The notes beneath the pieces were generated by a model. The model ran no database searches and was not told the DNA's origin. It was given only the letters and a program-made list of their open reading frames with translations. A program made the position numbers and the translations under genes. 64,000 bases of DNA from CAG-791 sp045130475 (GTDB taxonomy: Bacteria > Bacillota > Clostridia > Lachnospirales > Lachnospiraceae), in the NCBI GenBank assembly GCA_045130475.1, contig JBGUPU010000025.1:69831-133830 (forward strand), written 5' to 3'. Shown in pieces: positions 52,880 to 61,592 of this stretch (the first letter of the stretch is position 1; each line of letters begins with the position of its first letter).

Positions 52880-53461
52880 ATGTTTGTCAGAAAAGCAACT
52901 ATAGATGATCTGGATCAGATTACGAGACTTGAGGCCGTTTGTTTCTCTCCGGCGGAAGGTGCGGACCGGGAGAGGCTCAAAGGCAGGCTGGAACACTATC
53001 CGGGGTGCTTTTGGCTGGGCTTTGATGATTTTATGAATCTGATCAGTTTTGTCGCAGGTCCTGTCACAAAAGAGTCGGACCTGACCGATGAAATGTTTGC
53101 TGACCCCTCCTTCCATGATCCGGACGGTGACTGGCAGATGATCTTTACAGTCTGCACTGTTCCCGAAGAACAGAACAAGGGGAATGCCTCGCTTCTCATG
53201 CAGCGTATGATCCGTGAAAACAAGGCACTGGGCAGAAAAGGAATCGTATTGACCTGTAAAAAGGAAAAGGTTGATTATTATTCCAGATTCGGTTTTCATA
53301 ATGAGGGCATCTCCCAATCCGAGCACGGTGGTGCCGTGTGGTATCAGATGCGCCTGATTTTTGACGAAGAATATCACTATGAGCATATGTTTGATATCTC
53401 AGATAATCCCTACGAGAATAAAAGGATGTTTGAAGATGCTTTCTGGGGATCACAGTGCTGA
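52880..53461 (+). CDS. GNAT family N-acetyltransferase
   Basis: A 193-residue acetyl-CoA-dependent transferase. It begins MFVRKATIDDLDQITRLEAVCF, has the acetyl-CoA loop VPEEQNKGNASLLMQRMI (a variant Q/RxxGxG/A motif), and the C-terminal KKEKVDYYSRFGFHNEGISQSEHGG segment typical of this fold. It resembles a group of Firmicute proteins related to arylalkylamine acetyltransferases. The acceptor is unknown. It is convergent with lon. Confidence 0.85.
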   Translation: MFVRKATIDDLDQITRLEAVCFSPAEGADRERLKGRLEHYPGCFWLGFDDFMNLISFVAGPVTKESDLTDEMFADPSFHDPDGDWQMIFTVCTVPEEQNKGNASLLMQRMIRENKALGRKGIVLTCKKEKVDYYSRFGFHNEGISQSEHGGAVWYQMRLIFDEEYHYEHMFDISDNPYENKRMFEDAFWGSQC

Positions 53462-53486
53462 TGGAAGATGTCCGAACATGCAAAAG

Positions 53487-53528
53487 AAAAACCCGTGGAG
53501 ACAGGTTCACCTGTTTCCGCGGGTTTTG
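53487..53528. terminator. Bidirectional terminator between GNAT gene and lon
   Basis: AAAACCCG and CGGGTTTT form the base of a long stem whose centre contains ACAGGT and ACCTGT. A- and T-rich flanks suit both convergent genes. Confidence 0.8.
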
Positions 53529-53597
53529 TACTGTTAGATCATTCTGCCGAACCATTTTGCTGAATCATTCCGTCTTCTTTATGTAAGCAAGAGAAGC

Positions 53598-55874
53598 TTA
53601 CTTCATGATCCCAAGATCTCTGAGGACTTGGGAAGCTTCTTCGACAGGGACGATTTCGAGATTTTGCTTGACTTCTTCGGGTACATCGCGAAGGTCGTCC
53701 ACATTATCTGCGGGGATAAAGACTTTTTTCACTCCTGCTCGCTGTGCTGCAAGAAGCTTCTCCGGCAGACCTCCGATCGGATTTACGCCGCCCTGAAGAG
53801 AGACTTCGCCGGTCATCCCGATGTTGGGAGGGACCGGAGTGCCGGTGACCAGAGAGGAGAGTGCTGTTGTCAGGGTAATGCCTGCAGAGGGACCGTCCTT
53901 GGGCGTAGCTCCGTCCGGCACATGGATATGCAGGTCGTTTTCCTCGAGGACTGCTGTCTGCTCGGGGAAAAGAGACTTGACCAGGGTAACTGCAATGCGG
54001 GCGGATTCCTTCATGACATCACCGAGCTGTCCTGTGATCACAATCTCGCCCTTCCCCTTTGTCAGAAGAGTTTCGATGTAGAGAATCTCACCGCCTGCGG
54101 CGGTCCAGGCGAGCCCGGTTACAATGCCGGGATTGGCACTCTCTTTAACCTTCTTGTGGTAGACCGGATGCATATCCAGCAGGTCGCGGAGGTTGTCTTC
54201 CGAGACAACAACCTTTTCGCCTTTTCCGCGGACGATCCTTACTGCGGCAGCCCTGCAGAGTGTCTCAAGACGCTTGCGGAGTCCGCGGACGCCGCCCTCC
54301 TGTGTGTAGTCGGAAATGATGACGTTGATGATATCATCAGAGATCTCAATCTGGTCAGCATCGATGCCGACGGCCTGCATGGCTTTGGGCAGCAGATGGC
54401 GTCTTGCGATCTGCAGCTTATCAGTTGCCGTATAGCCCTGGAACTGGATGACTTCCATGCGGTTGAGCAGCGGCTCAGGAATGGTCTCCAGGGTATTTGC
54501 AGTACAGATAAAGAGCACGTTGGAAAGGTCATAGGGTGCGTTCATATAGTGATCGGTAAAAGTGCTGTTCTGCTCCGGATCGAGTACCTCCAGAAGGGCA
54601 CTGGCGGGATCACCGTTGTAGGATACGGACAGCTTGTCGATCTCATCGAGCACCATAACAGGATTGGAGACACCGCTCTTCTGGATACCATCCATGATCC
54701 TGCCGGGCATGGCACCGATATAGGTGCGGCGGTGACCGCGGATGTCCGCTTCATCGCGTACGCCGCCAAGGCTGACTCGCGCATATTTGCGGTGGAGAGC
54801 CTTTGCGATGCTCTGTCCGATACTGGTCTTGCCTGTGCCGGGGGCGCCGACGAAGCAGAGGATGGAACCGGACTGCTGTTTTTTCAGATTCATGACAGCA
54901 ATCTGCTGGATGATTCTTTCTTTGACTTTTTTCAGGCCGAAGTGGTCTTCTTCGAGAACTGCTTCCGCCTCGTCCAGGTCGATTTCCTGCGCATCTTCAT
55001 TTTTCCAGGACAGACCGGTAATGAAATCAAGATAATCATAGAGCATACCGGACTCAGGGCTGTTCTGCCCTTCCTGCTTATATCGGTTCAGGACTTTATC
55101 GGCTTCTTTCCGGGCTTCCGCATTCATGCCGGATTCTTCGATCTTGACCTCGAAGCGGCGTACATCCGTGATGTTTTCGGGATGCATTTCATCGAGTTCC
55201 TTCTGCAGGTACTCAATCTGCTTTTTGATGGCCTGTTCACGGTAGACTTTCTGATAACCTTCCTCCTGGGCGTTGCGGGCTTCATTGTTGACATGGAACA
55301 TCTCCAGATTCTCATAAAGAATCTTTTCCATGGTCTCGCTGCGGGTCTTTCTGGAATCTTCTTCAAGGAGAGCATACCGCTCTTCATTTGTGATGTTGAG
55401 CCAGGGACTCATGATGCAGGCGATTTCACCGATATTGGACCACTGATCCGCATAGGCGCGGGTCAGCGCTCCCCATTGAAACTGGGAGGTGTACTCGATG
55501 ACTACTTTTTTGAGTTTTTCGAGTCGCTCCTCCTCGTAAGCGGGATCCAGATCCTCAACATCAGGCTTGCGGGAGACCGAGAGTTCGATCGTGTGGTCAC
55601 TGTAGACGGTGATCTCGTCGAAATGCACACGGCCATGTGTGCGGATGACCAGATAGCCTCCGGCGTTGACTTCTGTGATGACACCGGATACACCGATTGG
55701 ATAAAAGCTGTCTTTTTCAAGATCTTCACGGGAATCATCGGCGCGGAGCATCATGAGGATGACCTTTTCGCCTTCAAAAGGAGCGCGTCCGGTCATTTTC
55801 TTATATGCGTCGATTGCGAAAAAGATATTCGAATCGGGTACGACGACCGCGTTATAAACGGGTACAACTGTCAT
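53598..55874 (-). CDS. lon: ATP-dependent Lon protease
   Basis: Cytoplasmic AAA+ serine protease that degrades misfolded and regulatory proteins. The 758-residue protein has the LAN substrate-binding domain (about 1-200), a coiled-coil helical region, the ATPase with Walker A GAPGTGKT and Walker B VMVLDEIDKL, and the protease domain with catalytic Ser663 (PKDGPSAG) and Lys706 (PEKLLAA). AAAGGAGAAAAAC precedes the ATG. Its promoter carries a CIRCE element, so heat-shock control by HrcA is predicted. Confidence 0.97.
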   Translation of the reverse strand: MTVVPVYNAVVVPDSNIFFAIDAYKKMTGRAPFEGEKVILMMLRADDSREDLEKDSFYPIGVSGVITEVNAGGYLVIRTHGRVHFDEITVYSDHTIELSVSRKPDVEDLDPAYEEERLEKLKKVVIEYTSQFQWGALTRAYADQWSNIGEIACIMSPWLNITNEERYALLEEDSRKTRSETMEKILYENLEMFHVNNEARNAQEEGYQKVYREQAIKKQIEYLQKELDEMHPENITDVRRFEVKIEESGMNAEARKEADKVLNRYKQEGQNSPESGMLYDYLDFITGLSWKNEDAQEIDLDEAEAVLEEDHFGLKKVKERIIQQIAVMNLKKQQSGSILCFVGAPGTGKTSIGQSIAKALHRKYARVSLGGVRDEADIRGHRRTYIGAMPGRIMDGIQKSGVSNPVMVLDEIDKLSVSYNGDPASALLEVLDPEQNSTFTDHYMNAPYDLSNVLFICTANTLETIPEPLLNRMEVIQFQGYTATDKLQIARRHLLPKAMQAVGIDADQIEISDDIINVIISDYTQEGGVRGLRKRLETLCRAAAVRIVRGKGEKVVVSEDNLRDLLDMHPVYHKKVKESANPGIVTGLAWTAAGGEILYIETLLTKGKGEIVITGQLGDVMKESARIAVTLVKSLFPEQTAVLEENDLHIHVPDGATPKDGPSAGITLTTALSSLVTGTPVPPNIGMTGEVSLQGGVNPIGGLPEKLLAAQRAGVKKVFIPADNVDDLRDVPEEVKQNLEIVPVEEASQVLRDLGIMK

Positions 55875-55945
55875 TGTTTTTCTCCTTTATATATAAACAT
55901 GTAAAAATCAACTGAAAACAAAGAAAATAGAAGCGTTAATCTTTG

Positions 55946-55972
55946 GTAGCACTCACCGGCATTGAGTGCTAA
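55946..55972. promoter_or_regulatory. CIRCE element (HrcA operator) in front of lon
   Basis: GTAGCACTC-N9-GAGTGCTAA matches the CIRCE consensus TTAGCACTC-N9-GAGTGCTAA in 17 of 18 arm positions. It lies 16 bp downstream of the predicted lon -10 element on the reverse strand, covering the initial transcribed region, where HrcA would block transcription. Confidence 0.92.
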
Positions 55973-55988
55973 CAGATGTGTTTTGGTG

Positions 55989-56017
55989 ATAATAGCACTG
56001 CGTAAGTTAGTTGTCAA
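55989..56017 (-). promoter_or_regulatory. Predicted lon promoter
   Basis: On the reverse strand, TTGACA (56017-56012), 17-bp spacer, TATTAT (55994-55989). It is a near-perfect sigma-A promoter directly upstream of the CIRCE element. Confidence 0.8.
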
Positions 56018-56088
56018 GTACTCCGGCGCTATAATTGCGGGTTTGCGGAGGAAGAGAGAACGGAAGCAGGAAGTGAGGACGCAAAATT

Positions 56089-56123
56089 CAATGGTTGCGC
56101 ACCATTGTATTCGATGTTATACT
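56089..56123 (+). promoter_or_regulatory. Predicted typA promoter with inverted repeat over the -35 element
   Basis: TTGCGC (56095-56100), 17-bp spacer, TATACT (56118-56123). A perfect 7-bp inverted repeat, CAATGGT-TGCGC-ACCATTG (56089-56107), covers the -35 element and could be an operator. With the lon promoter and CIRCE, it accounts for the 348-nt gene-free region 55875-56222. Confidence 0.55.
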
Positions 56124-56222
56124 GTCATTTTGGAAATTCAGGAGAAATATTAGAGCTTTAGATGAAAGCGTTCCGGAAAGGCAGGCCCTGGGTCCGGAGA
56201 TTTAATTTCAGGAAAGGCAGAT

Positions 56223-58052
56223 ATGAAGCAGAAGAGAGAAGACGTCAGAAATGTAGCAATTATTGCCCATGTCGACCACGGCAAGACCACGCTTGTGGAC
56301 GGGCTTTTAAAACAGAGCGGTGTATTCCGTGAAAACCAGTCCGTGCAGGAGCGTGTAATGGATTCCAATGATCTGGAACGTGAGCGCGGCATTACGATCC
56401 TGAGCAAAAACACAGCAGTATATTATAAAGGAACAAAGATCAATATCGTTGACACGCCCGGACATGCGGATTTCGGAGGCGAAGTAGAGCGTGTTCTCAA
56501 GATGGTCAACGGCGTCATCCTGGTTGTAGATGCTTTTGAAGGTCCCATGCCCCAGACACGCTTTGTCCTGAGCAAGGCTATGGCTCTGGATCTTCCGGTT
56601 ATTGTCTGTATCAACAAGATCGACCGTCCCGGTGCCCGTCCTACACAGGTCATCGATGAGGTGCTGGAACTTCTGATGGACCTGGGCGCAAGCGACGAAC
56701 AGATCGACTGTCCCTTTGTGTTCGCTTCCGCCAAATCAGGTATAGCGACCCTGGATCTGGGCAGTCCCGGCGCCAGTATGAAGCCTCTGTTTGAGACGAT
56801 TATCGACTACATTCCCGCACCCGAGGGCGATCCGGAAGCCGGAACACAGATGCTGATCAGCACGATCGACTACAATGAATATGTCGGCCGTATCGGCGTA
56901 GGCAAAGTTGACAACGGAACCATCCGGGTAAACCAGGAGTGTGTGATCGTAAACCATCACAATCCCGATGTGCGCCGCAAGGTCAAGGTCAGCAAACTCT
57001 ATGAGTTTGAGGGCCTCCGCCGCGTTGAGGTGCAGGAGGCAGGGATCGGATCGATCGTTGCCGTCTCCGGTATTGATGATCTGCATATAGGAGATACCAT
57101 CTGCGCGCCTGAGAATCCTGTTGCGATCCCTTTCCAGAAGATCTCCGAGCCCACGATCGCCATGACATTCAATGTCAACGATTCCCCGCTGGCGGGCAGG
57201 GACGGCAAATATGTCACCAGCCGGCACATCCGCGACCGTCTCTACAGAGAGCTCAACACAGATGTATCTCTGCGCGTCGAGGACACCGACACCACCGAGT
57301 CCTTTAAGGTCTCCGGCCGCGGCGAACTCCATCTTTCAGTCCTCATCGAGACCATGCGGCGCGAGGGGTATGAGTTCTCTGTCAGCAAGGCCGAGGTCAT
57401 CTATCATTATGATGAGAACGGAAAGCGCCTGGAGCCTATTGAGGAGTGCATCATAGATGTCCCCGAAGAGTTTGCCGGCAATGTCATTCAGAAGCTGGGC
57501 GAGCGCAAGGGCGAACTGGTCAATATGACAACGCTGCAGGGAGATTATACCCGTCTGACTTTCATGATCCCTTCCCGCGGACTGATCGGCTACCGCGGTG
57601 ATTTCATGACCGATACCAAGGGCAACGGTATCATGAATACTATTTTCCACAGTTATGCTCCTTTCAAAGGAGAGATTTCCTATCGAAAGACCGGTTCCCT
57701 GATCGCTTTTGAATCCGGAACCGCAGTTGCCTACGGACTGTTCGGCGCCCAGGACCGCGGCCAGATGTTCATTGGACCCGGCGAGGAAGTCTACACCGGC
57801 ATGATCGTGGGACAGAGCAGCAAGGCTGTGGATATTGATGTCAATGTCTGCAAGACCAAACATCTGACCAATACCCGTTCTTCGAGTGCGGATGAAGCCC
57901 TTCGACTCGTTCCGCCGAAGATCATGAGCCTTGAGCAGGCGATTGAGTATGTCGATACCGACGAGCTTCTGGAAGTTACGCCGCACCATCTGCGCCTGCG
58001 CAAGAAGATCCTCGATGCGCGCCTGCGCAAGCGCGCATCACAGAAGTCTTAA
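56223..58052 (+). CDS. typA: Translational GTPase TypA/BipA
   Basis: Ribosome-binding GTPase of the elongation-factor family, involved in 50S assembly at low temperature and stress adaptation. The G domain has VAIIAHVDHGKTTLVDGLL (G1), ERGITI (G2), DTPGHADFGGE (G3) and NKID (G4). Domains II, III, V and the BipA-specific C-terminal domain follow, including SRGLIGYRGDFMTDTKGNG and the tail EVTPHHLRLRKKILD. The 609 residues are normal. It is divergent from lon. Confidence 0.97.
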   Translation: MKQKREDVRNVAIIAHVDHGKTTLVDGLLKQSGVFRENQSVQERVMDSNDLERERGITILSKNTAVYYKGTKINIVDTPGHADFGGEVERVLKMVNGVILVVDAFEGPMPQTRFVLSKAMALDLPVIVCINKIDRPGARPTQVIDEVLELLMDLGASDEQIDCPFVFASAKSGIATLDLGSPGASMKPLFETIIDYIPAPEGDPEAGTQMLISTIDYNEYVGRIGVGKVDNGTIRVNQECVIVNHHNPDVRRKVKVSKLYEFEGLRRVEVQEAGIGSIVAVSGIDDLHIGDTICAPENPVAIPFQKISEPTIAMTFNVNDSPLAGRDGKYVTSRHIRDRLYRELNTDVSLRVEDTDTTESFKVSGRGELHLSVLIETMRREGYEFSVSKAEVIYHYDENGKRLEPIEECIIDVPEEFAGNVIQKLGERKGELVNMTTLQGDYTRLTFMIPSRGLIGYRGDFMTDTKGNGIMNTIFHSYAPFKGEISYRKTGSLIAFESGTAVAYGLFGAQDRGQMFIGPGEEVYTGMIVGQSSKAVDIDVNVCKTKHLTNTRSSSADEALRLVPPKIMSLEQAIEYVDTDELLEVTPHHLRLRKKILDARLRKRASQKS

Positions 58053-58119
58053 GAATACATGCGGGAATACATACGGCCTGCCGCGACTGATATGAGGTGC
58101 AGGAAGGGCAAATGCCATC

Positions 58120-58149
58120 TTGTCAGTATCAATAGTCAAATGATATACT
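58120..58149 (+). promoter_or_regulatory. Predicted promoter of pyrH-frr
   Basis: TTGTCA (58120-58125), 18-bp spacer, TATACT (58144-58149), 40 nt ahead of pyrH. Confidence 0.55.
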
Positions 58150-58188
58150 TGTGAAGGACATAAATGATTTGGAAAAGGACATGAATCT

Positions 58189-58917
58189 ATGAGCAGAATC
58201 ATTTTGAAATTATCCGGAGAAGCGCTTGCCGGAGAAAACGACGGCACCATGCGCAACGCAAAAGGCGCTGTCAAACTGTATGATGAGCAGGTGATCAGAG
58301 GGATCGCAGCGCAGGTCAAAGAGCTGCACGATGCGGGACACCAGATCTGTGTAGTGACAGGCGGCGGCAACATCTGGCGCGGACGGACCGGCAATGAGAT
58401 TGACCGCGTCAAATCCGATCAGATCGGCATGCTTGCCACAGTCATGAACTGCCTGTATGTCTCCGAAATCTTCCGGGGCGCAGGCATGGATACCCGTGTC
58501 ATGACCCCCTTTGCCGTCGGCACATTTACCGACCAGTTTTCCAAGGACCTGGCAATCCGTTTCCTTGAGAAGGGGATCGTTGTTTTCTTTGCCGGCGGTA
58601 CAGGCCATCCCTATTTTTCTACAGATACAGGTATTGTCCTGCGTGCGGTGGAAGTTGAAGCGGATATGATCCTCATGGCCAAAAACGTCGACGGCGTCTA
58701 CGATTCGGATCCCATGAAGAATCCGGATGCCAGGCGGTTTGACCATCTTACCTATGAAGAGGTTGTCGAGAAAAATCTCCAGGCAGTGGACATGACATCG
58801 ACAGTACTGGCCAGAGAGAACGGTATGGAAATGCGTATTTTTGCCCTGCAGGCCGACAGGAGTATCGTTCATGCGGCGAGCGGTGACTTTGACGGAACCA
58901 CTATAACAAAACGGTGA
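58189..58917 (+). CDS. pyrH: UMP kinase
   Basis: Phosphorylates UMP to UDP in pyrimidine synthesis; the bacterial enzyme is hexameric and of the amino acid kinase fold. The 242-residue protein has ILKLSGEALAG, VVTGGGNIWRG, the FAGGTGHPYFSTDT loop and AKNVDGVYDSDP. The rpsB-tsf genes that usually precede pyrH are missing here; typA takes that position. frr follows after 138 nt. Confidence 0.97.
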   Translation: MSRIILKLSGEALAGENDGTMRNAKGAVKLYDEQVIRGIAAQVKELHDAGHQICVVTGGGNIWRGRTGNEIDRVKSDQIGMLATVMNCLYVSEIFRGAGMDTRVMTPFAVGTFTDQFSKDLAIRFLEKGIVVFFAGGTGHPYFSTDTGIVLRAVEVEADMILMAKNVDGVYDSDPMKNPDARRFDHLTYEEVVEKNLQAVDMTSTVLARENGMEMRIFALQADRSIVHAASGDFDGTTITKR

Positions 58918-59055
58918 TTGCAGCGGTTCGGCATCCTGCAGTATCGCAGTATTATGAAGGTATTAGAGATTTATGCACCTGTGCGGGAGGCCTCGGATGC
59001 CGTCCGTGCCGGATTCAGCGGGAACACTTGATTTCAATGAGAAAGGGGTAATACC

Positions 59056-59613
59056 ATGAGCAGCGAGAGAGTCAAGCCTTACGAAGCAAAAATGGAGAAG
59101 ACATTGTCTCATCTGGAGACTGATCTGCAGGCAGTCCGCGCAGGACGTGCGAATCCGCATGTTCTCGATAAGATCCGTGTTGATTATTATGGTTCTCCCA
59201 CACCGATCCAGCAGCTTGCAAATGTCTCTGTCCCCGAAGCCAGGATCATTCAGATCTCTCCCTGGGAAAAGAAGATGCTCAAAGAAATCAGCCGCGCGAT
59301 TTCTGCTTCCGATATCGGCATCAATCCTACCAATGACGGCAGTACCATCCGCCTGGTATTCCCTGAACTGACCGGTGAGCGCCGTAAACAGCTCTCCAAA
59401 GATGTCAAGAAGATGGGCGAAGAAGCCAAGGTCGCTCTGCGCAATATCCGCCGCGACGGAAATGAATCCTTCAAGAAGCTCAAAAAGAGTGAAGATGTCT
59501 CTGAGGATGTCGTAGCCGAGCTGCAGGATGAACTGGGCAAGGTCACTGACAAATATGTCAAGAAAATCGACAAGGCCATCGAAGAGAAGACCAAGGAGAT
59601 CATGACCGTCTGA
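59056..59613 (+). CDS. frr: Ribosome recycling factor
   Basis: Splits post-termination ribosomes together with EF-G. The 185-residue tRNA-mimic protein has LETDLQAVRAGRANPHVLDKI, VDYYGSPTPIQQLANVSVPE, IQISPWEK, IGINPTNDGSTIRLVFPELT and the long C-terminal helix ending DKYVKKIDKAIEEKTKEIM. GAAAGGGGTAATACC precedes the ATG. Standard pyrH-frr pairing. Confidence 0.98.
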   Translation: MSSERVKPYEAKMEKTLSHLETDLQAVRAGRANPHVLDKIRVDYYGSPTPIQQLANVSVPEARIIQISPWEKKMLKEISRAISASDIGINPTNDGSTIRLVFPELTGERRKQLSKDVKKMGEEAKVALRNIRRDGNESFKKLKKSEDVSEDVVAELQDELGKVTDKYVKKIDKAIEEKTKEIMTV

Positions 59614-59644
59614 TCTTCATCTTTCAGGGGCGCCGGTATGTTGA

Positions 59645-59728
59645 TGCAGGCAGTTACCCGGACGTTAAGTCCCGCAAGGAATGCCTGCAGCAGCCATCCG
59701 GACGGCTGCTGACGGAAATGTTTTTTTG
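59645..59728 (+). terminator. Terminator region after frr with an additional upstream hairpin
   Basis: TGCAGGCA (59645-59652) pairs with TGCCTGCA (59682-59689), enclosing a GGAC-GTTAA-GTCC hairpin. AGCAGCC and GGCTGCT then form a second stem (about 59689-59710), followed after ten bases by seven T residues (59721-59727). Confidence 0.6.
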
Positions 59729-59733
59729 AAAAT

Positions 59734-59797
59734 ACCCGCAGGAGGTACTGCAGCCGGACCGCTGCGGCCGGCTCCTGCGGGTTATTATAATATTATT
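59734..59797 (+). terminator. Second terminator-like hairpin upstream of uppS
   Basis: ACCCGCAGGAG (59734-59744) pairs perfectly with CTCCTGCGGGT (59772-59782); the loop holds a GCAGC/GCTGC hairpin. AT-rich sequence with TATTATTTT follows, 50 nt before uppS. Confidence 0.55.
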
Positions 59798-59844
59798 TTA
59801 AAGTTCCGCAGGCTGGTCATTGAATTGAGAGAGAAAAGAAAAAG

Positions 59845-60570
59845 ATGAGTAAGGAAAAGAATGAATCCCTGAAGATTCCCGCTCATATTGCCATCATTAT
59901 GGACGGCAACGGGAGGTGGGCAAAACGACGCGGCATGCCTCGTACCTTTGGACATTCCCAGGGAGCGAAAGTTGTCGAGGAGATTCTGGAGGATGCTGAC
60001 CACATGGGTGTCAAATACCTGACTGTATACGCATTTTCCACGGAAAACTGGTCCAGGCCCCAGGCTGAGGTCAAGGCACTGATGAACCTGCTTCGCAGGT
60101 ATATGAGGTCGAGTCTTGCCAAGTGTACCAAAAACAATGTGCGTGTCCGTGTGATCGGTGATAAAAGCATGCTTGATCCGGACCTTCAGGAGGCAATTGC
60201 GGATCTTGAGCGTGACACTGCTGCTAATACCGGCATCGGGTTTCAGATCGCCATTAATTACGGCGGCCGCGATGAGATCGTGCGCGCTGTAAGGCGCGCG
60301 GCTTCTCAGGGTCTTTTGTCAGATCCGGAAAAGATCGACGAGTCGGTCGTGGACAGCTGTCTTGACACTGCGGGAATCCCCGATCCGGATCTGCTGATCC
60401 GGACCTGCGGGGAACAGCGGATCTCAAATTTCCTGCTGTGGCAGCTTGCATATTCCGAGATGTATTTTACTGATAAGGCCTGGCCGGAGTTTGATCATGA
60501 TGAACTTGTAAAAGCTATCGACGCATATAATCATCGTGAGAGAAGATACGGCGGCCTGACTGACAAGTAA
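59845..60570 (+). CDS. uppS: Undecaprenyl diphosphate synthase (isoprenyl transferase)
   Basis: Cis-prenyltransferase making the C55 lipid carrier for cell wall synthesis. The 241-residue protein has HIAIIMDGNGRWAKRRGMPR with the catalytic Asp, GHSQGAKVVEEI, YAFSTENWSRP, and the C-terminal RTCGEQRISNFLLWQLAYSE and WPEFD motifs. cdsA follows 69 nt downstream as in most bacteria. Confidence 0.97.
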   Translation: MSKEKNESLKIPAHIAIIMDGNGRWAKRRGMPRTFGHSQGAKVVEEILEDADHMGVKYLTVYAFSTENWSRPQAEVKALMNLLRRYMRSSLAKCTKNNVRVRVIGDKSMLDPDLQEAIADLERDTAANTGIGFQIAINYGGRDEIVRAVRRAASQGLLSDPEKIDESVVDSCLDTAGIPDPDLLIRTCGEQRISNFLLWQLAYSEMYFTDKAWPEFDHDELVKAIDAYNHRERRYGGLTDK

Positions 60571-60639
60571 CAAAAGGCGCAGCCTCCCGCAGCATGTGTT
60601 TTCGTGCGCGGGATCGAATGGGGCGATCGGAGGAAAGAA

Positions 60640-61533
60640 ATGAAAACAAGAATTATCAGCGGTCTTATCATTGCTGTGTTGATCATCGGACTGGGAATTC
60701 CCGGATCCTACCCCCTGTGGCTCATGTGCATGCTCTGCAGTCTGATCGGTTATATTGAGCTGACAGCAGTACTGTGCAAACCTTCTTCTGCAAAAAAGAA
60801 GGGAACTGAGCACAAGTGGAATGCCAGACCGGACCTGATCGCTGTTCCAGGCCTGCTCCTGACACTGGTCTATTACGCAGGTATGATGTATATTGAGTGG
60901 CGCTGCGGTTTAGTCAACCAGGCCGACATGATCAGATTATCCGATTTCTGGACAGTGATGATCCTTGCTCTGGATTTTCTGCTGGTGATGGCAGTCTATG
61001 TCTATACTTTCCCCCGCAGGAGATCTTCACAGGCGACCGGTGCTGCAGCTGCCTTTTTATATATGCCCGTATTGATGGCATATTTGTGCAGGACAAGGAA
61101 TCTTTCTCATGGTATCTTCCTGTACCTTCTGATCTTCATCTGCGCATCTGTCAGTGATGTGTGCGCTCTCGCTGTCGGTATGGCGCTCGGACGCCACAAA
61201 CTGGCGCCTGTCCTGAGCCCCAAGAAGACGATCGAGGGAGCCGTCGGAGGTGTTGCAGGCAGCGCCCTTGTCAGTTTTCTTCTTGGGCTGGTCCTTCATC
61301 ATTTTGACCAGGGCATGCATGTTACGATGCTTTTCCCTGTCATCGGAGTATGCGGCAGCATCATAGGACAGACCGGTGACCTGGCAGCATCCGCGATCAA
61401 GAGGAACAACGGTATCAAAGATTACGGCTCTCTGATCCCCGGCCACGGCGGAATCATGGACCGTTTTGACAGCATCGTTTTTACGGCTCCGGTAATCTAT
61501 TACCTTTCGCTCCTGATGAACAACATCGTGTAA
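60640..61533 (+). CDS. cdsA: Phosphatidate cytidylyltransferase
   Basis: Makes CDP-diacylglycerol from phosphatidic acid and CTP, the branch point for all phospholipids. The 297-residue membrane protein has about eight helices and the CdsA signature near the C-terminus: LSPKKTIEGAVGG and KRNNGIKDYGSLIPGHGGIMDRFDS. The ATG at 60640 follows GGAGGAAAG; an in-frame GTG at 60604 is unlikely. dxr, normally next, is absent; rseP follows after 59 nt. Confidence 0.95.
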   Translation: MKTRIISGLIIAVLIIGLGIPGSYPLWLMCMLCSLIGYIELTAVLCKPSSAKKKGTEHKWNARPDLIAVPGLLLTLVYYAGMMYIEWRCGLVNQADMIRLSDFWTVMILALDFLLVMAVYVYTFPRRRSSQATGAAAAFLYMPVLMAYLCRTRNLSHGIFLYLLIFICASVSDVCALAVGMALGRHKLAPVLSPKKTIEGAVGGVAGSALVSFLLGLVLHHFDQGMHVTMLFPVIGVCGSIIGQTGDLAASAIKRNNGIKDYGSLIPGHGGIMDRFDSIVFTAPVIYYLSLLMNNIV

Positions 61534-61592
61534 ATAGACCAAAGCACCATACAAAAACAGGATTTGTCCCTATGGGATAGAGGCAGTCATAT

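Noticed and set aside
53628..55904. A forward-strand open frame of about 758 codons opposite lon
   Set aside because: Antisense shadow of lon; no ribosome binding site or recognisable domain, whereas lon has all catalytic motifs and a regulated promoter.
59664..59677. GTTAAGTCCCGCAA, identical to a 14-base universally conserved 16S rRNA segment
   Set aside because: A single 14-base match in a window of this size is expected by chance at about order one, and the flanking bases do not continue to match 16S rRNA.
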